The translations under genes were made by a program, and so were the position numbers. Shown one piece after another: positions 14,415 to 23,015 of a stretch of 56,547 nt of DNA. How positions within the stretch are numbered: position 1 is the first letter of the stretch; each line of letters begins with the position of its first letter. The notes beneath the pieces were generated by a model. The model ran no database searches, was not told the origin of the DNA, and was given only the letters and a program-made list of their open reading frames with translations. The stretch is from Hespellia sp. (lineage in GTDB: Bacteria > Bacillota > Clostridia > Lachnospirales > Lachnospiraceae): positions 1-56,547 of the forward strand of contig JAQUUC010000018.1 in NCBI GenBank assembly GCA_028694105.1, written 5' to 3'.

Positions 14415-15740
14415 TTATACCAGATCACGTTTGTCGATGACACGTTTTGCCTTGCCTTCGCTACGTTCAATTGTCTTTGGTTCTACTAATTTCACGTTAA
14501 CTGCAATTCCGAGAGCCTGCTTTAAGACAGCACCTACTCGATTCTTAAGAGCATCCAGTTTACGGATTTCATCTGAGAATAATTCCTCATCAACCTCTAC
14601 CATGACTGTCAGGCGATCCATATTGTTCTCACGGTCCACAATCATCAGATAATGAGGTGCAACAGCTCCGCCCATTCCGAGCAGTGCTTCTTCAACCTGC
14701 GTTGGGAATACATTGACGCCGCGGATAACCTTCATGTCATCTGTACGGCCCTTAAATTTCGAGATTCTCGGTGTCGTTCTTCCGCATTCACAAGTCTCAT
14801 ATGTAATGCTTGTCAAATCCTTTGTGCGGTAACGAAGAAGGGGCATCGCTTCTTTGGAAAGCGTTGTAAATACTAATTCTCCAAGCTCTCCCTCTGCCAC
14901 AGCATCCCCGGTTCCGGGAGAAAGTACTTCCGGATAGAAATGATCATGGTTCACATGAAGTCCAGCATGGTGAATACAATCCTGTGCTACTCCCGGTCCG
15001 GTAATTTCACAGAGACCATAGATGTCAAAACAGTTGATATGCATAATTTCCTCGATTTTATGGCGCATCTCCTCTGTCCAAGGCTCAGCACCACAGATAC
15101 CTGCTTTGATTTTTATTTTATCAATGACCCCTGACTCCTGCATTGCCTCCGCAAGATGCAGTGCATAAGACGGTGTACATGCAATAGCTGTCGCACCAAA
15201 GTCTTCCATACACATCATCTGGCGTTTTGTATTACCTGCCGACATTGGAATTGCCATTGCTCCGAGTGCTCTTGCACCGAAATCCGCACCAAGTCCGCCG
15301 GTAAATAATCCGTAGCCGTAACATACATGAATGATATCGTCTTTGGTGAGTCCCGCCATAGTCAGACATCTGGCAACACACTCTCCCCATACTTCTACAT
15401 CATAATCCGAATAAGATGCCAGTGTCAGTTTCCCGGTTGTACCGGATGTTCCCTGCACACGGGCTACCTCACTCTTTGGAATTGCAAGCAGACCGAACGG
15501 ATAATTATCCCTCAGATCTTCCTTTGTTGTAAACGGAAGCTTCACAATATCTTCCATACGTTTGATATCTCCCGGCTCCACACCGAGTTCTTTCATTTTC
15601 TTGTGGTAGAAATCCACGTTATTGTACACACGCTCTACTACATTTACAAGTTTTTTGCCCTGCAGGTCCGCCATCTCATCGCGGCTCATGCACTCAATTT
15701 TTGGATCGCGAATACGCTCCTCCCAATTTGCTGGTACCAT
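14415..15740 (-). CDS. paaK: Phenylacetate-CoA ligase (PaaK-like)
   Basis: A 441-residue AMP-forming ligase that activates arylacetates with ATP and CoA. The size and the nucleotide loop GTSGTTGK (about residues 95-102) fit PaaK, as do the mid-region DIYGLCEITGPG and the C-terminal EGKAKRVIDKR. It is 34 bases downstream of iorB. Next to IOR the natural reaction may run towards ATP: arylacetyl-CoA, made from phenylpyruvate or indolepyruvate, would be converted to the arylacetate with ATP gain. This direction is inferred. AGGAG precedes the ATG. Confidence 0.92.
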   Translation of the reverse strand: MVPANWEERIRDPKIECMSRDEMADLQGKKLVNVVERVYNNVDFYHKKMKELGVEPGDIKRMEDIVKLPFTTKEDLRDNYPFGLLAIPKSEVARVQGTSGTTGKLTLASYSDYDVEVWGECVARCLTMAGLTKDDIIHVCYGYGLFTGGLGADFGARALGAMAIPMSAGNTKRQMMCMEDFGATAIACTPSYALHLAEAMQESGVIDKIKIKAGICGAEPWTEEMRHKIEEIMHINCFDIYGLCEITGPGVAQDCIHHAGLHVNHDHFYPEVLSPGTGDAVAEGELGELVFTTLSKEAMPLLRYRTKDLTSITYETCECGRTTPRISKFKGRTDDMKVIRGVNVFPTQVEEALLGMGGAVAPHYLMIVDRENNMDRLTVMVEVDEELFSDEIRKLDALKNRVGAVLKQALGIAVNVKLVEPKTIERSEGKAKRVIDKRDLV

Positions 15741-15775
15741 GACTTTTCTCTCCTTTTATCTTTCTATTTCAAGCA

Positions 15776-16345
15776 TTACAGTGTATAACCCACATCAAAT
15801 GCCGCTTTATTAATTTCAACTGTTTTCGGTGGAACCGTGCGCTCAATTACACTGTACCACTGCTCCTTTGTGAATTCCATATGCTGTGCTGCAATTCCAA
15901 GAACAATCAGATTAAACACTCTTGGATTTCCTAATTTCTTTGCTTCCTCAGTCGCATCCACGGTGTATACTTTGTGATCTTTCGCAAGATTTTCCAGAAT
16001 ATTTTCCGGATACTCTGCCGCCCCGATCACCACCGGCATTGGATCGATCCGCCAGTCGTTCACAACTAACACACCGTCTTTTTTGAGGAAATGTGCATAG
16101 CGAAGTGCTTCTAACCGCTCAAATGCAATAATGACATCTGCCTGTCCCTCTTCGACGATTGGCTCTGCAACCTTATCTCCATAACGCACAAATGTGACAA
16201 CACTTCCGCCGCGCTGCGCCATACCATGCACCTCTGAAAGTTTCACATCATATTTTGCATCTAATGTCAATCCCCCTAAAATTCTACTTGTAAGAAGGGT
16301 TCCCTGTCCGCCGACACCTACGATCATAATATTTTTCGTTTCCAT
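15776..16345 (-). CDS. iorB: Indolepyruvate:ferredoxin oxidoreductase, beta subunit
   Basis: A 189-residue gamma-type subunit of the pyruvate:ferredoxin oxidoreductase superfamily. It pairs with IorA to convert aryl-2-oxoacids, CoA and oxidised ferredoxin to arylacetyl-CoA, CO2 and reduced ferredoxin. The N terminus IMIVGVGGQGTLLTSRILG and the segment EVHGMAQRGGSVVTFVRYG are family signatures. Its ATG shares one base with the iorA stop (TAATG), indicating translational coupling, and GGAGG of its ribosome site lies inside iorA. Confidence 0.96.
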   Translation of the reverse strand: METKNIMIVGVGGQGTLLTSRILGGLTLDAKYDVKLSEVHGMAQRGGSVVTFVRYGDKVAEPIVEEGQADVIIAFERLEALRYAHFLKKDGVLVVNDWRIDPMPVVIGAAEYPENILENLAKDHKVYTVDATEEAKKLGNPRVFNLIVLGIAAQHMEFTKEQWYSVIERTVPPKTVEINKAAFDVGYTL

Positions 16346-18099
16346 TATTTTGTACCTCCTGCCAACTCAATTGCATCAAACTTGCAGAGAGATTCGCATA
16401 ATCCACATCCAGTACACATCGTATCATCAATGCGGATTGTTCCATCTGCATTTCTAGTCATTGCAGGACATCCCGGTTTCATACACATACCGCATTTCTT
16501 ACACTTATCCGCATGTGCAACATAAAGCGGTTTTTTTCCTTTTGTAAGGAGTACGCAAGGTGTCTTTGTAATAATCACCGATACTTCGTCTTTTGCAACT
16601 TCTTCTTTGATGGTCTTTTCTAATAATTCAATATCAAATACATTGACTTCTACTACATTCTTCACTCCAAGTGCTCTGCAAAGGTCCGGAATACAGACTG
16701 CATTGGTCGGATCCCCCTGCAGTGTCTTACCGGTTGCCGCATGATCCTGATGACCGGTCATTCCGGTGGTTGAGTTATCTAAAATCATAACCGTTCCGGT
16801 ACCCTGATTGTAGATCATGTTCATCAGCGAATTCACACCGGTATGTAAGAAGGTAGAATCTCCGATGACCGCTACCCAGTTCTTAATATAATCTTTTCCT
16901 TTTGCCTTTTCCATTCCGTGAAGGCTGCTGATACTGGCCCCCATACAGATCGTCGTATCAACCACACTCAATGGTGCAACAGCTCCCAGTGTATAACATC
17001 CGATATCGCCTGCCGCATGGATTTTTAACTTGTTCAGTACATAAAATGCACTTCTGTGCGGACATCCCGGACATAAAATCGGTGGTCTCATCGGTGCTGC
17101 CGCAGGTGCAGCGATTTCTAATGTCTCACCCAGAATTGCGGTGCGGAGCATATTGGCACTGTATTCACCCTGTACGGTAAAGATTTCTTTTCCGACACAT
17201 GGAATTCCCCACGCCTTTACCTGCAGTTCAATAACGGGATCTAATTCTTCTACGATATATAACAGATCAACCTTTGACGCAAACTCCTCAATCATCTTCT
17301 TCGGAAGCGGATTGACCATTCCAAGCTTTAATACAGATGCATTTGGAAGCGCTTCTTTTACATAGAGATACGGGATACCGCTGGTAATGATACCAATTTT
17401 TGTATCGTTCATCTCTACGGTATTAATCGGCAATGTATCTGCCGCCTGCGCAAGCTCAATATTGCGCTTTTCAATTTCCACATGACGGAGCTTTGCATTT
17501 CCCGGCATCATAACGTTCTTGCGGATGTCTTTGACATATTCTTTGTCTTCCACTTCCGCACGGTCCTGAAGTTCTACCAGCCCCTGCGAATGTGCAAGTC
17601 TCGTTGTTGTACGGAAAATGAACGGACGGTCAAACTTCTCACTCAATTCAAATGCAACTTTTAAGAAGTCCTTCGCCTCCGCGCTGTCGGAAGGTTCAAT
17701 CACCGGAACCTGTGCCGCACGGGCTACCATTCTGGTATCCTGCTCATTCTGTGAACTGTAGAGTCCCGGATCGTCTGCAACAACCAGAACCAGTCCCCCG
17801 TTGACTCCCATATAAGATACGGTGTAAAGCGGATCGGAAGCGACATTTAATCCAACATGCTTCATGCAGGCCATAGAGCGCACACCTGATACACTCGCCC
17901 CGATTGCGACCTCTGTAGCAACCTTTTCATTTGGTGACCATTCACAGTACACGGAATCTTTGTATTGTACCAGCGCCTCGCTGATCTCCGTGCTCGGGGT
18001 GCCCGGATAAGCCGCAGACACTTTTACTCCTGCCTCATACGCGCCTCGCGCGATTGCCTCGTTACCGAGCATCACAACTCTTTTGTTTGAATCTGACAT
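16345..18099 (-). CDS. iorA: Indolepyruvate:ferredoxin oxidoreductase, alpha subunit
   Basis: A 584-residue catalytic subunit. The N-terminal pyrimidine-type domain includes YPGTPSTEI, the thiamine diphosphate domain contains CPGCPHRSAFY and GDSTFLHTGVN, and the C terminus is a two-cluster ferredoxin domain with CKKCGMC and CTGCGLC motifs (about residues 525-575). This order and length match archaeal and clostridial IorA. It oxidises indolepyruvate, phenylpyruvate and 4-hydroxyphenylpyruvate formed by transamination of aromatic amino acids. AAAGGATGG lies upstream of the ATG. It is the second gene of the operon, 71 bases after the acyl-CoA synthetase. Confidence 0.97.
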   Translation of the reverse strand: MSDSNKRVVMLGNEAIARGAYEAGVKVSAAYPGTPSTEISEALVQYKDSVYCEWSPNEKVATEVAIGASVSGVRSMACMKHVGLNVASDPLYTVSYMGVNGGLVLVVADDPGLYSSQNEQDTRMVARAAQVPVIEPSDSAEAKDFLKVAFELSEKFDRPFIFRTTTRLAHSQGLVELQDRAEVEDKEYVKDIRKNVMMPGNAKLRHVEIEKRNIELAQAADTLPINTVEMNDTKIGIITSGIPYLYVKEALPNASVLKLGMVNPLPKKMIEEFASKVDLLYIVEELDPVIELQVKAWGIPCVGKEIFTVQGEYSANMLRTAILGETLEIAAPAAAPMRPPILCPGCPHRSAFYVLNKLKIHAAGDIGCYTLGAVAPLSVVDTTICMGASISSLHGMEKAKGKDYIKNWVAVIGDSTFLHTGVNSLMNMIYNQGTGTVMILDNSTTGMTGHQDHAATGKTLQGDPTNAVCIPDLCRALGVKNVVEVNVFDIELLEKTIKEEVAKDEVSVIITKTPCVLLTKGKKPLYVAHADKCKKCGMCMKPGCPAMTRNADGTIRIDDTMCTGCGLCESLCKFDAIELAGGTK

Positions 18100-18170
18100 A
18101 TTTTATAAACCATCCTTTCAAATATTCTTCTTAAAAACAATTATAACATACCATCAGCAACAGTGCCCAC

Positions 18171-19805
18171 TTAACTCATATTTTGAAGTTCAACCAGCCG
18201 TTCACCGCAATACATCTCTCGCAGCTTCGGCTTCTCAATCTTACCGGTCGCATTGCGCGGTACGTCTGCGAAAATGTATTTGTGAGGTCTTTTGTATCTC
18301 GGCAGCTTCTTGCAGAAATCTTCCAGATCCTCTTCGGTGCAAATATATTCATTCTTAATATCTACAATCGCAACTGCAATCTCTCCCAGTCTCTGATCCG
18401 GGAATCCGATAACAGCCACATCCTTGACCGCCTCATGACTGCGAAGGAAATCTTCAATCTGTACCGGGTACAAGTTCTCGCCGCCACTGATGATGACATC
18501 CTTCTTACGGTCAACCAGAAAGATGAAACCATCCTCATCTTCACGCGCCATATCGCCGGTATACAGCCATCCGTCCTTCAGCACTTCCGCCGTTGCTTTT
18601 CTATTCTTATAATAGCAGGTCATTACGCCCGGACCTTTCAGGCAGAGTTCTCCAACCTTTCCGCTCTCCACTTCACTTCCATCTTCATTTACAATCTTCG
18701 TCTCCCAGCCATATCCGGCTTTTCCGATTGCACCGACTTTATGTATGTTCTCGATTCCAAGATGAACCGCTCCCGGACCGATGGATTCGCTGAGCCCATA
18801 GTTCGTATCATATTCATGGTGTGGGAAATACTGCTTCCAGCGTTTGATCAGACTCGGCGGTACCGGCTGTGCACCGATGTGCATCAGTCTCCACTGATCC
18901 AGCTCGTAATCCTTAAGACTTATATCGCCCCGGTCCAGTGCGTCCAGAATATCCTGCGCCCATGGCACCAGCAGCCAGACGATCGTGCATTTTTCCCTCG
19001 AAACAGCTTCTAAGATAGTCTCCGGTGTTGTTCCTTTTAGGAGCACGCCCTTTCCTCCGGTCAGAAAGCTTCCGAACCAGTGCATCTTCGCGCCGGTGTG
19101 GTACAGCGGCGGAATACACAGGAACACATCCTCCTTCGTCTGGTGATGATGATTCTGTTCTACTCGGCACGCGTGCATCAGACTCTCGTGATTATGCAAG
19201 ATCGCTTTCGGAAATCCGGTTGTTCCCGATGAGAAATAGATGACCGCATCATCTTCTTCCGTGAGCGGGACATCCTCAAATTGTCCGGAACAGTTAATCG
19301 TCTGAATGTGATAACTCTCCGCAAAGGACGGACAATTATCCCCAACATAAAATAAGAGACGCTTGCGGGAAATTGATTCTGCAATCTCCTCCACACGTCC
19401 GATAAATTCCGGTCCGAATACCAGCACATCCGTGTCTGACAGTTTCACACAATATTCAATCTCATCCGATGCATAACGGAAATTCAGCGGTACTGCAATC
19501 GCACCCATCTTCAAAATCCCGAAATAAATCGGCAGCCACTCCAGACAGTTCATCAGAAGAATCGCCACTTTATCTCCCTTTTGAACCCCTCTGCTCACCA
19601 GCAGATTAGCGAATCGATTCGCCTTTTCATTGAATATGTTCCATGTAATCTCTCTGCGATAGTGCATAAATGGCGTTGGCTGCATTAAGTCATATTCTTT
19701 CCACGTCATCCTTCTGTCATCTGCAAGCTTTGGATTGATTTCAACAAGACAGACATCTTCTCCATACTGCTCACAGTTTTTCTTTAAAACCTCTGTAATT
19801 GGCAT
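18171..19805 (-). CDS. AMP-forming acyl-CoA synthetase
   Basis: A 544-residue member of the ANL superfamily. The phosphate loop is YFSSGTTGFPK (about residue 190), followed by YGLSESIGPG, the hinge region DGWLYTGDM ... DRKKDVIISGGENLYP, and the catalytic lysine region NATGKIEKPKLRE. These place it with medium/long-chain and aryl acid CoA ligases; the acid cannot be named. As first gene of the iorAB-paaK operon it provides a second CoA ligase for the same pathway. AAAGGGG lies upstream of the ATG. The upstream promoter has a dyad in its spacer. Confidence 0.92.
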   Translation of the reverse strand: MPITEVLKKNCEQYGEDVCLVEINPKLADDRRMTWKEYDLMQPTPFMHYRREITWNIFNEKANRFANLLVSRGVQKGDKVAILLMNCLEWLPIYFGILKMGAIAVPLNFRYASDEIEYCVKLSDTDVLVFGPEFIGRVEEIAESISRKRLLFYVGDNCPSFAESYHIQTINCSGQFEDVPLTEEDDAVIYFSSGTTGFPKAILHNHESLMHACRVEQNHHHQTKEDVFLCIPPLYHTGAKMHWFGSFLTGGKGVLLKGTTPETILEAVSREKCTIVWLLVPWAQDILDALDRGDISLKDYELDQWRLMHIGAQPVPPSLIKRWKQYFPHHEYDTNYGLSESIGPGAVHLGIENIHKVGAIGKAGYGWETKIVNEDGSEVESGKVGELCLKGPGVMTCYYKNRKATAEVLKDGWLYTGDMAREDEDGFIFLVDRKKDVIISGGENLYPVQIEDFLRSHEAVKDVAVIGFPDQRLGEIAVAIVDIKNEYICTEEDLEDFCKKLPRYKRPHKYIFADVPRNATGKIEKPKLREMYCGERLVELQNMS

Positions 19806-19843
19806 CTCACTTTACCCCTTTAACGCTTTTATTCAGTAACGTA

Positions 19844-19872
19844 ATTATAGCACGCGAAACCGCGTGCTACAA
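19844..19872 (-). promoter_or_regulatory. Promoter of the aryl-pyruvate operon with a dyad in the spacer
   Basis: The minus strand has TTGTAG (19867-19872), 17 bases and TATAAT (19844-19849). A perfect inverted repeat, TAGCACGCG (19848-19856) and CGCGTGCTA (19861-19869), fills the spacer and overlaps both hexamers. It can be an operator. The same sequence could act as terminator of the upstream kinase gene, but it lacks a T run. Confidence 0.55.
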
Positions 19873-19901
19873 GCATTATTTTGGAACATACTCCAGCTGC
19901 T

Positions 19902-21728
19902 TTACTTCGACTGTCCCACTAATTTATCCAGCGTTCTGTATAACCGTTCACTGTCAACAGGCTTTGCAATATGTCCGTTCATTCCCGAAGCAAGACATGC
20001 CCTGACATCTTCCGTAAATGCATTGGCAGTCACAGCAATAATTGGAATCGTAAGTGCCTGCTTATGTTTACTTTTTCGGATATATTTCGTTGCCTCATAT
20101 CCGTTCATAAACGGCATCTGAATATCCATCAGAATTGCATCATATGTACCGGGTTTCGATTTTATGAACTTCTCACAGACTTTCTGTCCGTCCTCTGCAC
20201 GTTCTGTTTTAAATCCAGCCATGTTAACTAATTTCATGACCATTTCCGCATTCAGCGTGTTATCCTCTGCAACCAGAATCCGTTTGCCGTCAAAATGGTA
20301 TTTTACACGTTCCGTCGAATCTTTCTGGTACTGTCCTCCGGTAATATTCATCAGCAGATTGAAAACCGCAGACTGGAACATCGGTTTTGATACGACAAGA
20401 TTCGCTCCCGCGACCACTGCCTCCTGCCTGAGCTCTGTCACATCATAATCAGATGCAACCACAATCATCGTGTCATCATTAAAAATCTCCCGGATTGCTT
20501 TCGTAATCTCGATTCCATTCATCCCCGGCAATTTCCAGTCAGTAAAACAAATGTCATATCCCTGACCTTTCTCATACTGCATCCGCATCTTCAGAAGTGC
20601 GTCTTTTCCATCCCGGGCAATATCACACTGGATTCCGAACCTGCCAAGAACTTGTTTGCCGTATTCCAGTTCCTCAACATCGTCATCGATGAACAGTGCC
20701 CTGACCTTTTTTAGTTTTTCAGATGAAATTGCAGGCGTCTCTTTCACCACTGTAAACGGAAGCTCAAGACCCGCACCATATACATTTTCCGTGCTGTCAT
20801 TTTCCTGCACAAACGGTTCAGTCACTTCGATTCGAAGATTGACCACCGAATCAATTTTTGGCACCTGACTTACGCGAATCATTACATTTCCATCTGCTTT
20901 TGTAAATTCCACAGCATTTGATATCAGGTTGACCAGAATCTCTTTGAAATGCACCGGATCACCAAACAGATATTTTTCTGTAAAATCTTCGAAATCCATA
21001 TGTAAATGAATATTCTTCTCCTTACACTGTCCATAGAACATACCTGCGGTATCTTCCATCAGCTTTTTTAAGTCAAACGGACTTCTTCTTATGACGATCT
21101 TCTGCTGTTCCAATGCAGACATATCCAGCATATCATTCATAACTCCCAGCAGATATTGGGCTGAACTGCTGATTTTTTCACTGCATTCTATGATTTTTTG
21201 CCTGTTTTCAGGTTCCTCTTTGATTCGCTCCGCGGTGCTGATGACAGAATGAATCGATGCACGCATTTCATGGCTTACTCGTAATAAAAATGCAGCGTCA
21301 GCTTTGTTGCGCTGCTTCTCCTTTTCCAAATCCTGCTTTAACTCCTCTGTCTGCAGAGCATATTTGTCAATCAGATTCCTGACACGCTTTTTTACGACAT
21401 ACGGATTACATGGTTTTGCGATAAAATCGTCTGCGCCAAGATCAAATGCACGACATTCCGATTCACCAGCGGATCCCGTGATCACCACGATTAGAACAGC
21501 TGCAAGCCTTTGGTCTGCCTTCATAGCTGCAATCACTTCATATCCATCCATCACAGGCAGAGAAAGATCCAGAAGTACGATATCCACATCGTCATTCAGC
21601 AGAATTTCCATCGCTTCTTTTCCATTTCCAGCAGTAGATACTAAATACTCATCCTTAAAAATCTTAACCATCATCGCGCGATCCATCTCAAGATCGTCCA
21701 CCACTAAAATTTTATTTCTCGCCTTCAT
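19902..21728 (-). CDS. Hybrid signalling protein REC-HisKA-(degenerate ATPase)-REC-REC
   Basis: A 608-residue soluble protein. An N-terminal receiver (phospho-acceptor D54, K105) is followed by a short coil, a dimerisation domain with H153 in FLLRVSHEMRAS, and an ATPase-like domain with an intact N box (ILVNLISNAVEF, 264-275). The ATPase domain then breaks down: the G1 box DxGxG is missing (EVTEPFVQEN at 301-310), and the end keeps only GAGLELPFTV. Two more receivers follow (D397/K448 and D535/K589). It may be a phosphorelay or dimerisation hub rather than an active kinase. There is no membrane segment. The ATG has AAAGGAG upstream. The promoter is at 21777-21805, and a small XRE gene diverges from it. 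Confidence 0.88.
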   Translation of the reverse strand: MKARNKILVVDDLEMDRAMMVKIFKDEYLVSTAGNGKEAMEILLNDDVDIVLLDLSLPVMDGYEVIAAMKADQRLAAVLIVVITGSAGESECRAFDLGADDFIAKPCNPYVVKKRVRNLIDKYALQTEELKQDLEKEKQRNKADAAFLLRVSHEMRASIHSVISTAERIKEEPENRQKIIECSEKISSSAQYLLGVMNDMLDMSALEQQKIVIRRSPFDLKKLMEDTAGMFYGQCKEKNIHLHMDFEDFTEKYLFGDPVHFKEILVNLISNAVEFTKADGNVMIRVSQVPKIDSVVNLRIEVTEPFVQENDSTENVYGAGLELPFTVVKETPAISSEKLKKVRALFIDDDVEELEYGKQVLGRFGIQCDIARDGKDALLKMRMQYEKGQGYDICFTDWKLPGMNGIEITKAIREIFNDDTMIVVASDYDVTELRQEAVVAGANLVVSKPMFQSAVFNLLMNITGGQYQKDSTERVKYHFDGKRILVAEDNTLNAEMVMKLVNMAGFKTERAEDGQKVCEKFIKSKPGTYDAILMDIQMPFMNGYEATKYIRKSKHKQALTIPIIAVTANAFTEDVRACLASGMNGHIAKPVDSERLYRTLDKLVGQSK

Positions 21729-21776
21729 CTTGTCTCCTTTGCGATCACATGAATTCCGTCCTCATACTCTACTACT

Positions 21777-21805
21777 ATTATAGTTACATTTTTCAGTATG
21801 TTCAA
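21777..21805 (-). promoter_or_regulatory. Promoter of the hybrid signalling gene
   Basis: The minus strand has TTGAAC (21800-21805), 17 bases and TATAAT (21777-21782), about 50 bases before the ATG. Confidence 0.7.
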
Positions 21806-21862
21806 TAGGTTTTTTACAAATGATAATAGGTATATATGTTAAGGAAGGAACCTACTGCAGAC

Positions 21863-22060
21863 ATGATAACTTATGACCCTTTATGGGAAACTATGAAACA
21901 CCGGCAGATTACAACTTATGCACTTATCACCAGATTCGGTATCAGTTCCAGAACCATCAATAATCTCAAACACAATAAAAGTATCACCATGTTTACACTC
22001 GATAAACTCTGCACGATTCTCGAGTGCACCCCCAGTGATATTATTCGGTATACAAAATAA
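21863..22060 (+). CDS. Small Cro/CI (XRE)-type DNA-binding protein
   Basis: A 65-residue helix-turn-helix protein, which is the entire domain with nothing attached. Residues 14-60 give the five-helix pattern, with ITTYALITRFGISSRTINNL as the HTH core and TLDKLCTILECTPSDII as the closing helices. This compact form is common in Clostridia and their mobile elements. I start it at the ATG at 21863, the first Met of MITYDPLWETM, typical for the family. An ATG nine codons upstream has no ribosome site, whereas AAGGAAGGAA precedes the chosen one at 12 bases. It diverges from the hybrid kinase gene and could regulate it. The target is unknown. Confidence 0.8.
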   Translation: MITYDPLWETMKHRQITTYALITRFGISSRTINNLKHNKSITMFTLDKLCTILECTPSDIIRYTK

Positions 22061-22091
22061 AAGAAACGCTTGCGAATTCAGGCATTCCTTT
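22060..22091. terminator. Shared terminator between XRE gene and corA
   Basis: On the minus strand 22082-22091 pairs with 22060-22069 (10 positions with G-U pairs) and is followed by TTATTTTG. On the plus strand the stem is weaker but followed by TTATTTTTTC. The genes converge here. Confidence 0.55.
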
Positions 22092-22098
22092 TATTTTT

Positions 22099-23010
22099 TC
22101 AGAATATTTTCTTTATCTTAAACAATATGATGCACACAGCCAAAACCAAAATACTTAAAGCAATCACCCCGGGATATCCACTCTGCAGTTCGGGCATGTT
22201 TTTAAAGTTCATACCATACCAGCTGGTAATCAGTGTCAGTGGAAAGAATATCGTAGAAATCACCGTTAAGAACTGCATGTTCTGATTCTGTTTTGCATCA
22301 ATCTGAGACTGGTATACATCCTGTACCTGCTGCAGATATTCGAGCAGATGTACCGTCTTTCCCATCAGCCGGTCTGCCCGGTCTGTGATGGTACCAAAAT
22401 ACCGCAGCTGCTTCTTTGCAAAAAACAGATTCTCATTTTCCTCTAATTCTTTTCCCATATCCATGATTTCATCGTAATACCCCCGCAGCATCAGAATTTT
22501 ACGGCGAAGCGGCATAATATTCTCCTGAAAATGCCCGGTTTTTCCATGAAGCACATCCTCTTCCATCTTCATGATTGAACGCTCATATTCAATGAGTACC
22601 TCCAGATCCCGGTTCATGAATTCAGAAATGTAATTATATAAGAACTTCTCTTTTGTCTCTCCCTGATGAGTTCGTCTTCTGCGGATTCTGCGAATCAGAC
22701 GATGCGTGAAATCATCATCATCCACGATAACAATATGACGATGATTGATGAAAAACAGAATCTTGTATCTGCTGCTCAAAATATCCAGTAGTTTTGGAAT
22801 ACTTAAGGACCCCGCCATACATTCCTGCTGCGTTTCAATCTTGCAGAACCCAACATGTGCTATATTAATTTCACCCTCATATATTATGCCGAGCCGCTCC
22901 ATTACCTGCTTGGCATGTTTTGATGTTGTCACAGCGATTGCCGCCTTATTCTCCGCCAAGACGGTTTCGATGTCTGTATCAATCAGTCGTTCTCCAAATT
23001 CTAATACCAT
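22099..23010 (-). CDS. corA: CorA-family divalent metal channel
   Basis: A 303-residue CorA-like Mg2+ transporter. The N-terminal cytoplasmic domain and long helical region (about residues 130-240) are followed by two C-terminal membrane segments. The selectivity motif GMN is present in the form YGMNFKNMPEL, and the C terminus is basic (KIKKIF). CorA proteins form pentamers that import Mg2+ (or Co2+/Ni2+; ZntB relatives move Zn2+). The gene follows the MFS gene by five bases, with GGAGTAGGTGG before the ATG. It is the last gene of a three-gene operon with the PLC-like and MFS genes. Confidence 0.9.
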   Translation of the reverse strand: MVLEFGERLIDTDIETVLAENKAAIAVTTSKHAKQVMERLGIIYEGEINIAHVGFCKIETQQECMAGSLSIPKLLDILSSRYKILFFINHRHIVIVDDDDFTHRLIRRIRRRRTHQGETKEKFLYNYISEFMNRDLEVLIEYERSIMKMEEDVLHGKTGHFQENIMPLRRKILMLRGYYDEIMDMGKELEENENLFFAKKQLRYFGTITDRADRLMGKTVHLLEYLQQVQDVYQSQIDAKQNQNMQFLTVISTIFFPLTLITSWYGMNFKNMPELQSGYPGVIALSILVLAVCIILFKIKKIF

Positions 23011-23015
23011 ACCAC

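Noticed and set aside
18183-19013. Plus-strand ORF of 276 residues
   Set aside because: Antisense to the acyl-CoA synthetase, which has all its motifs; the antisense translation has no family pattern.
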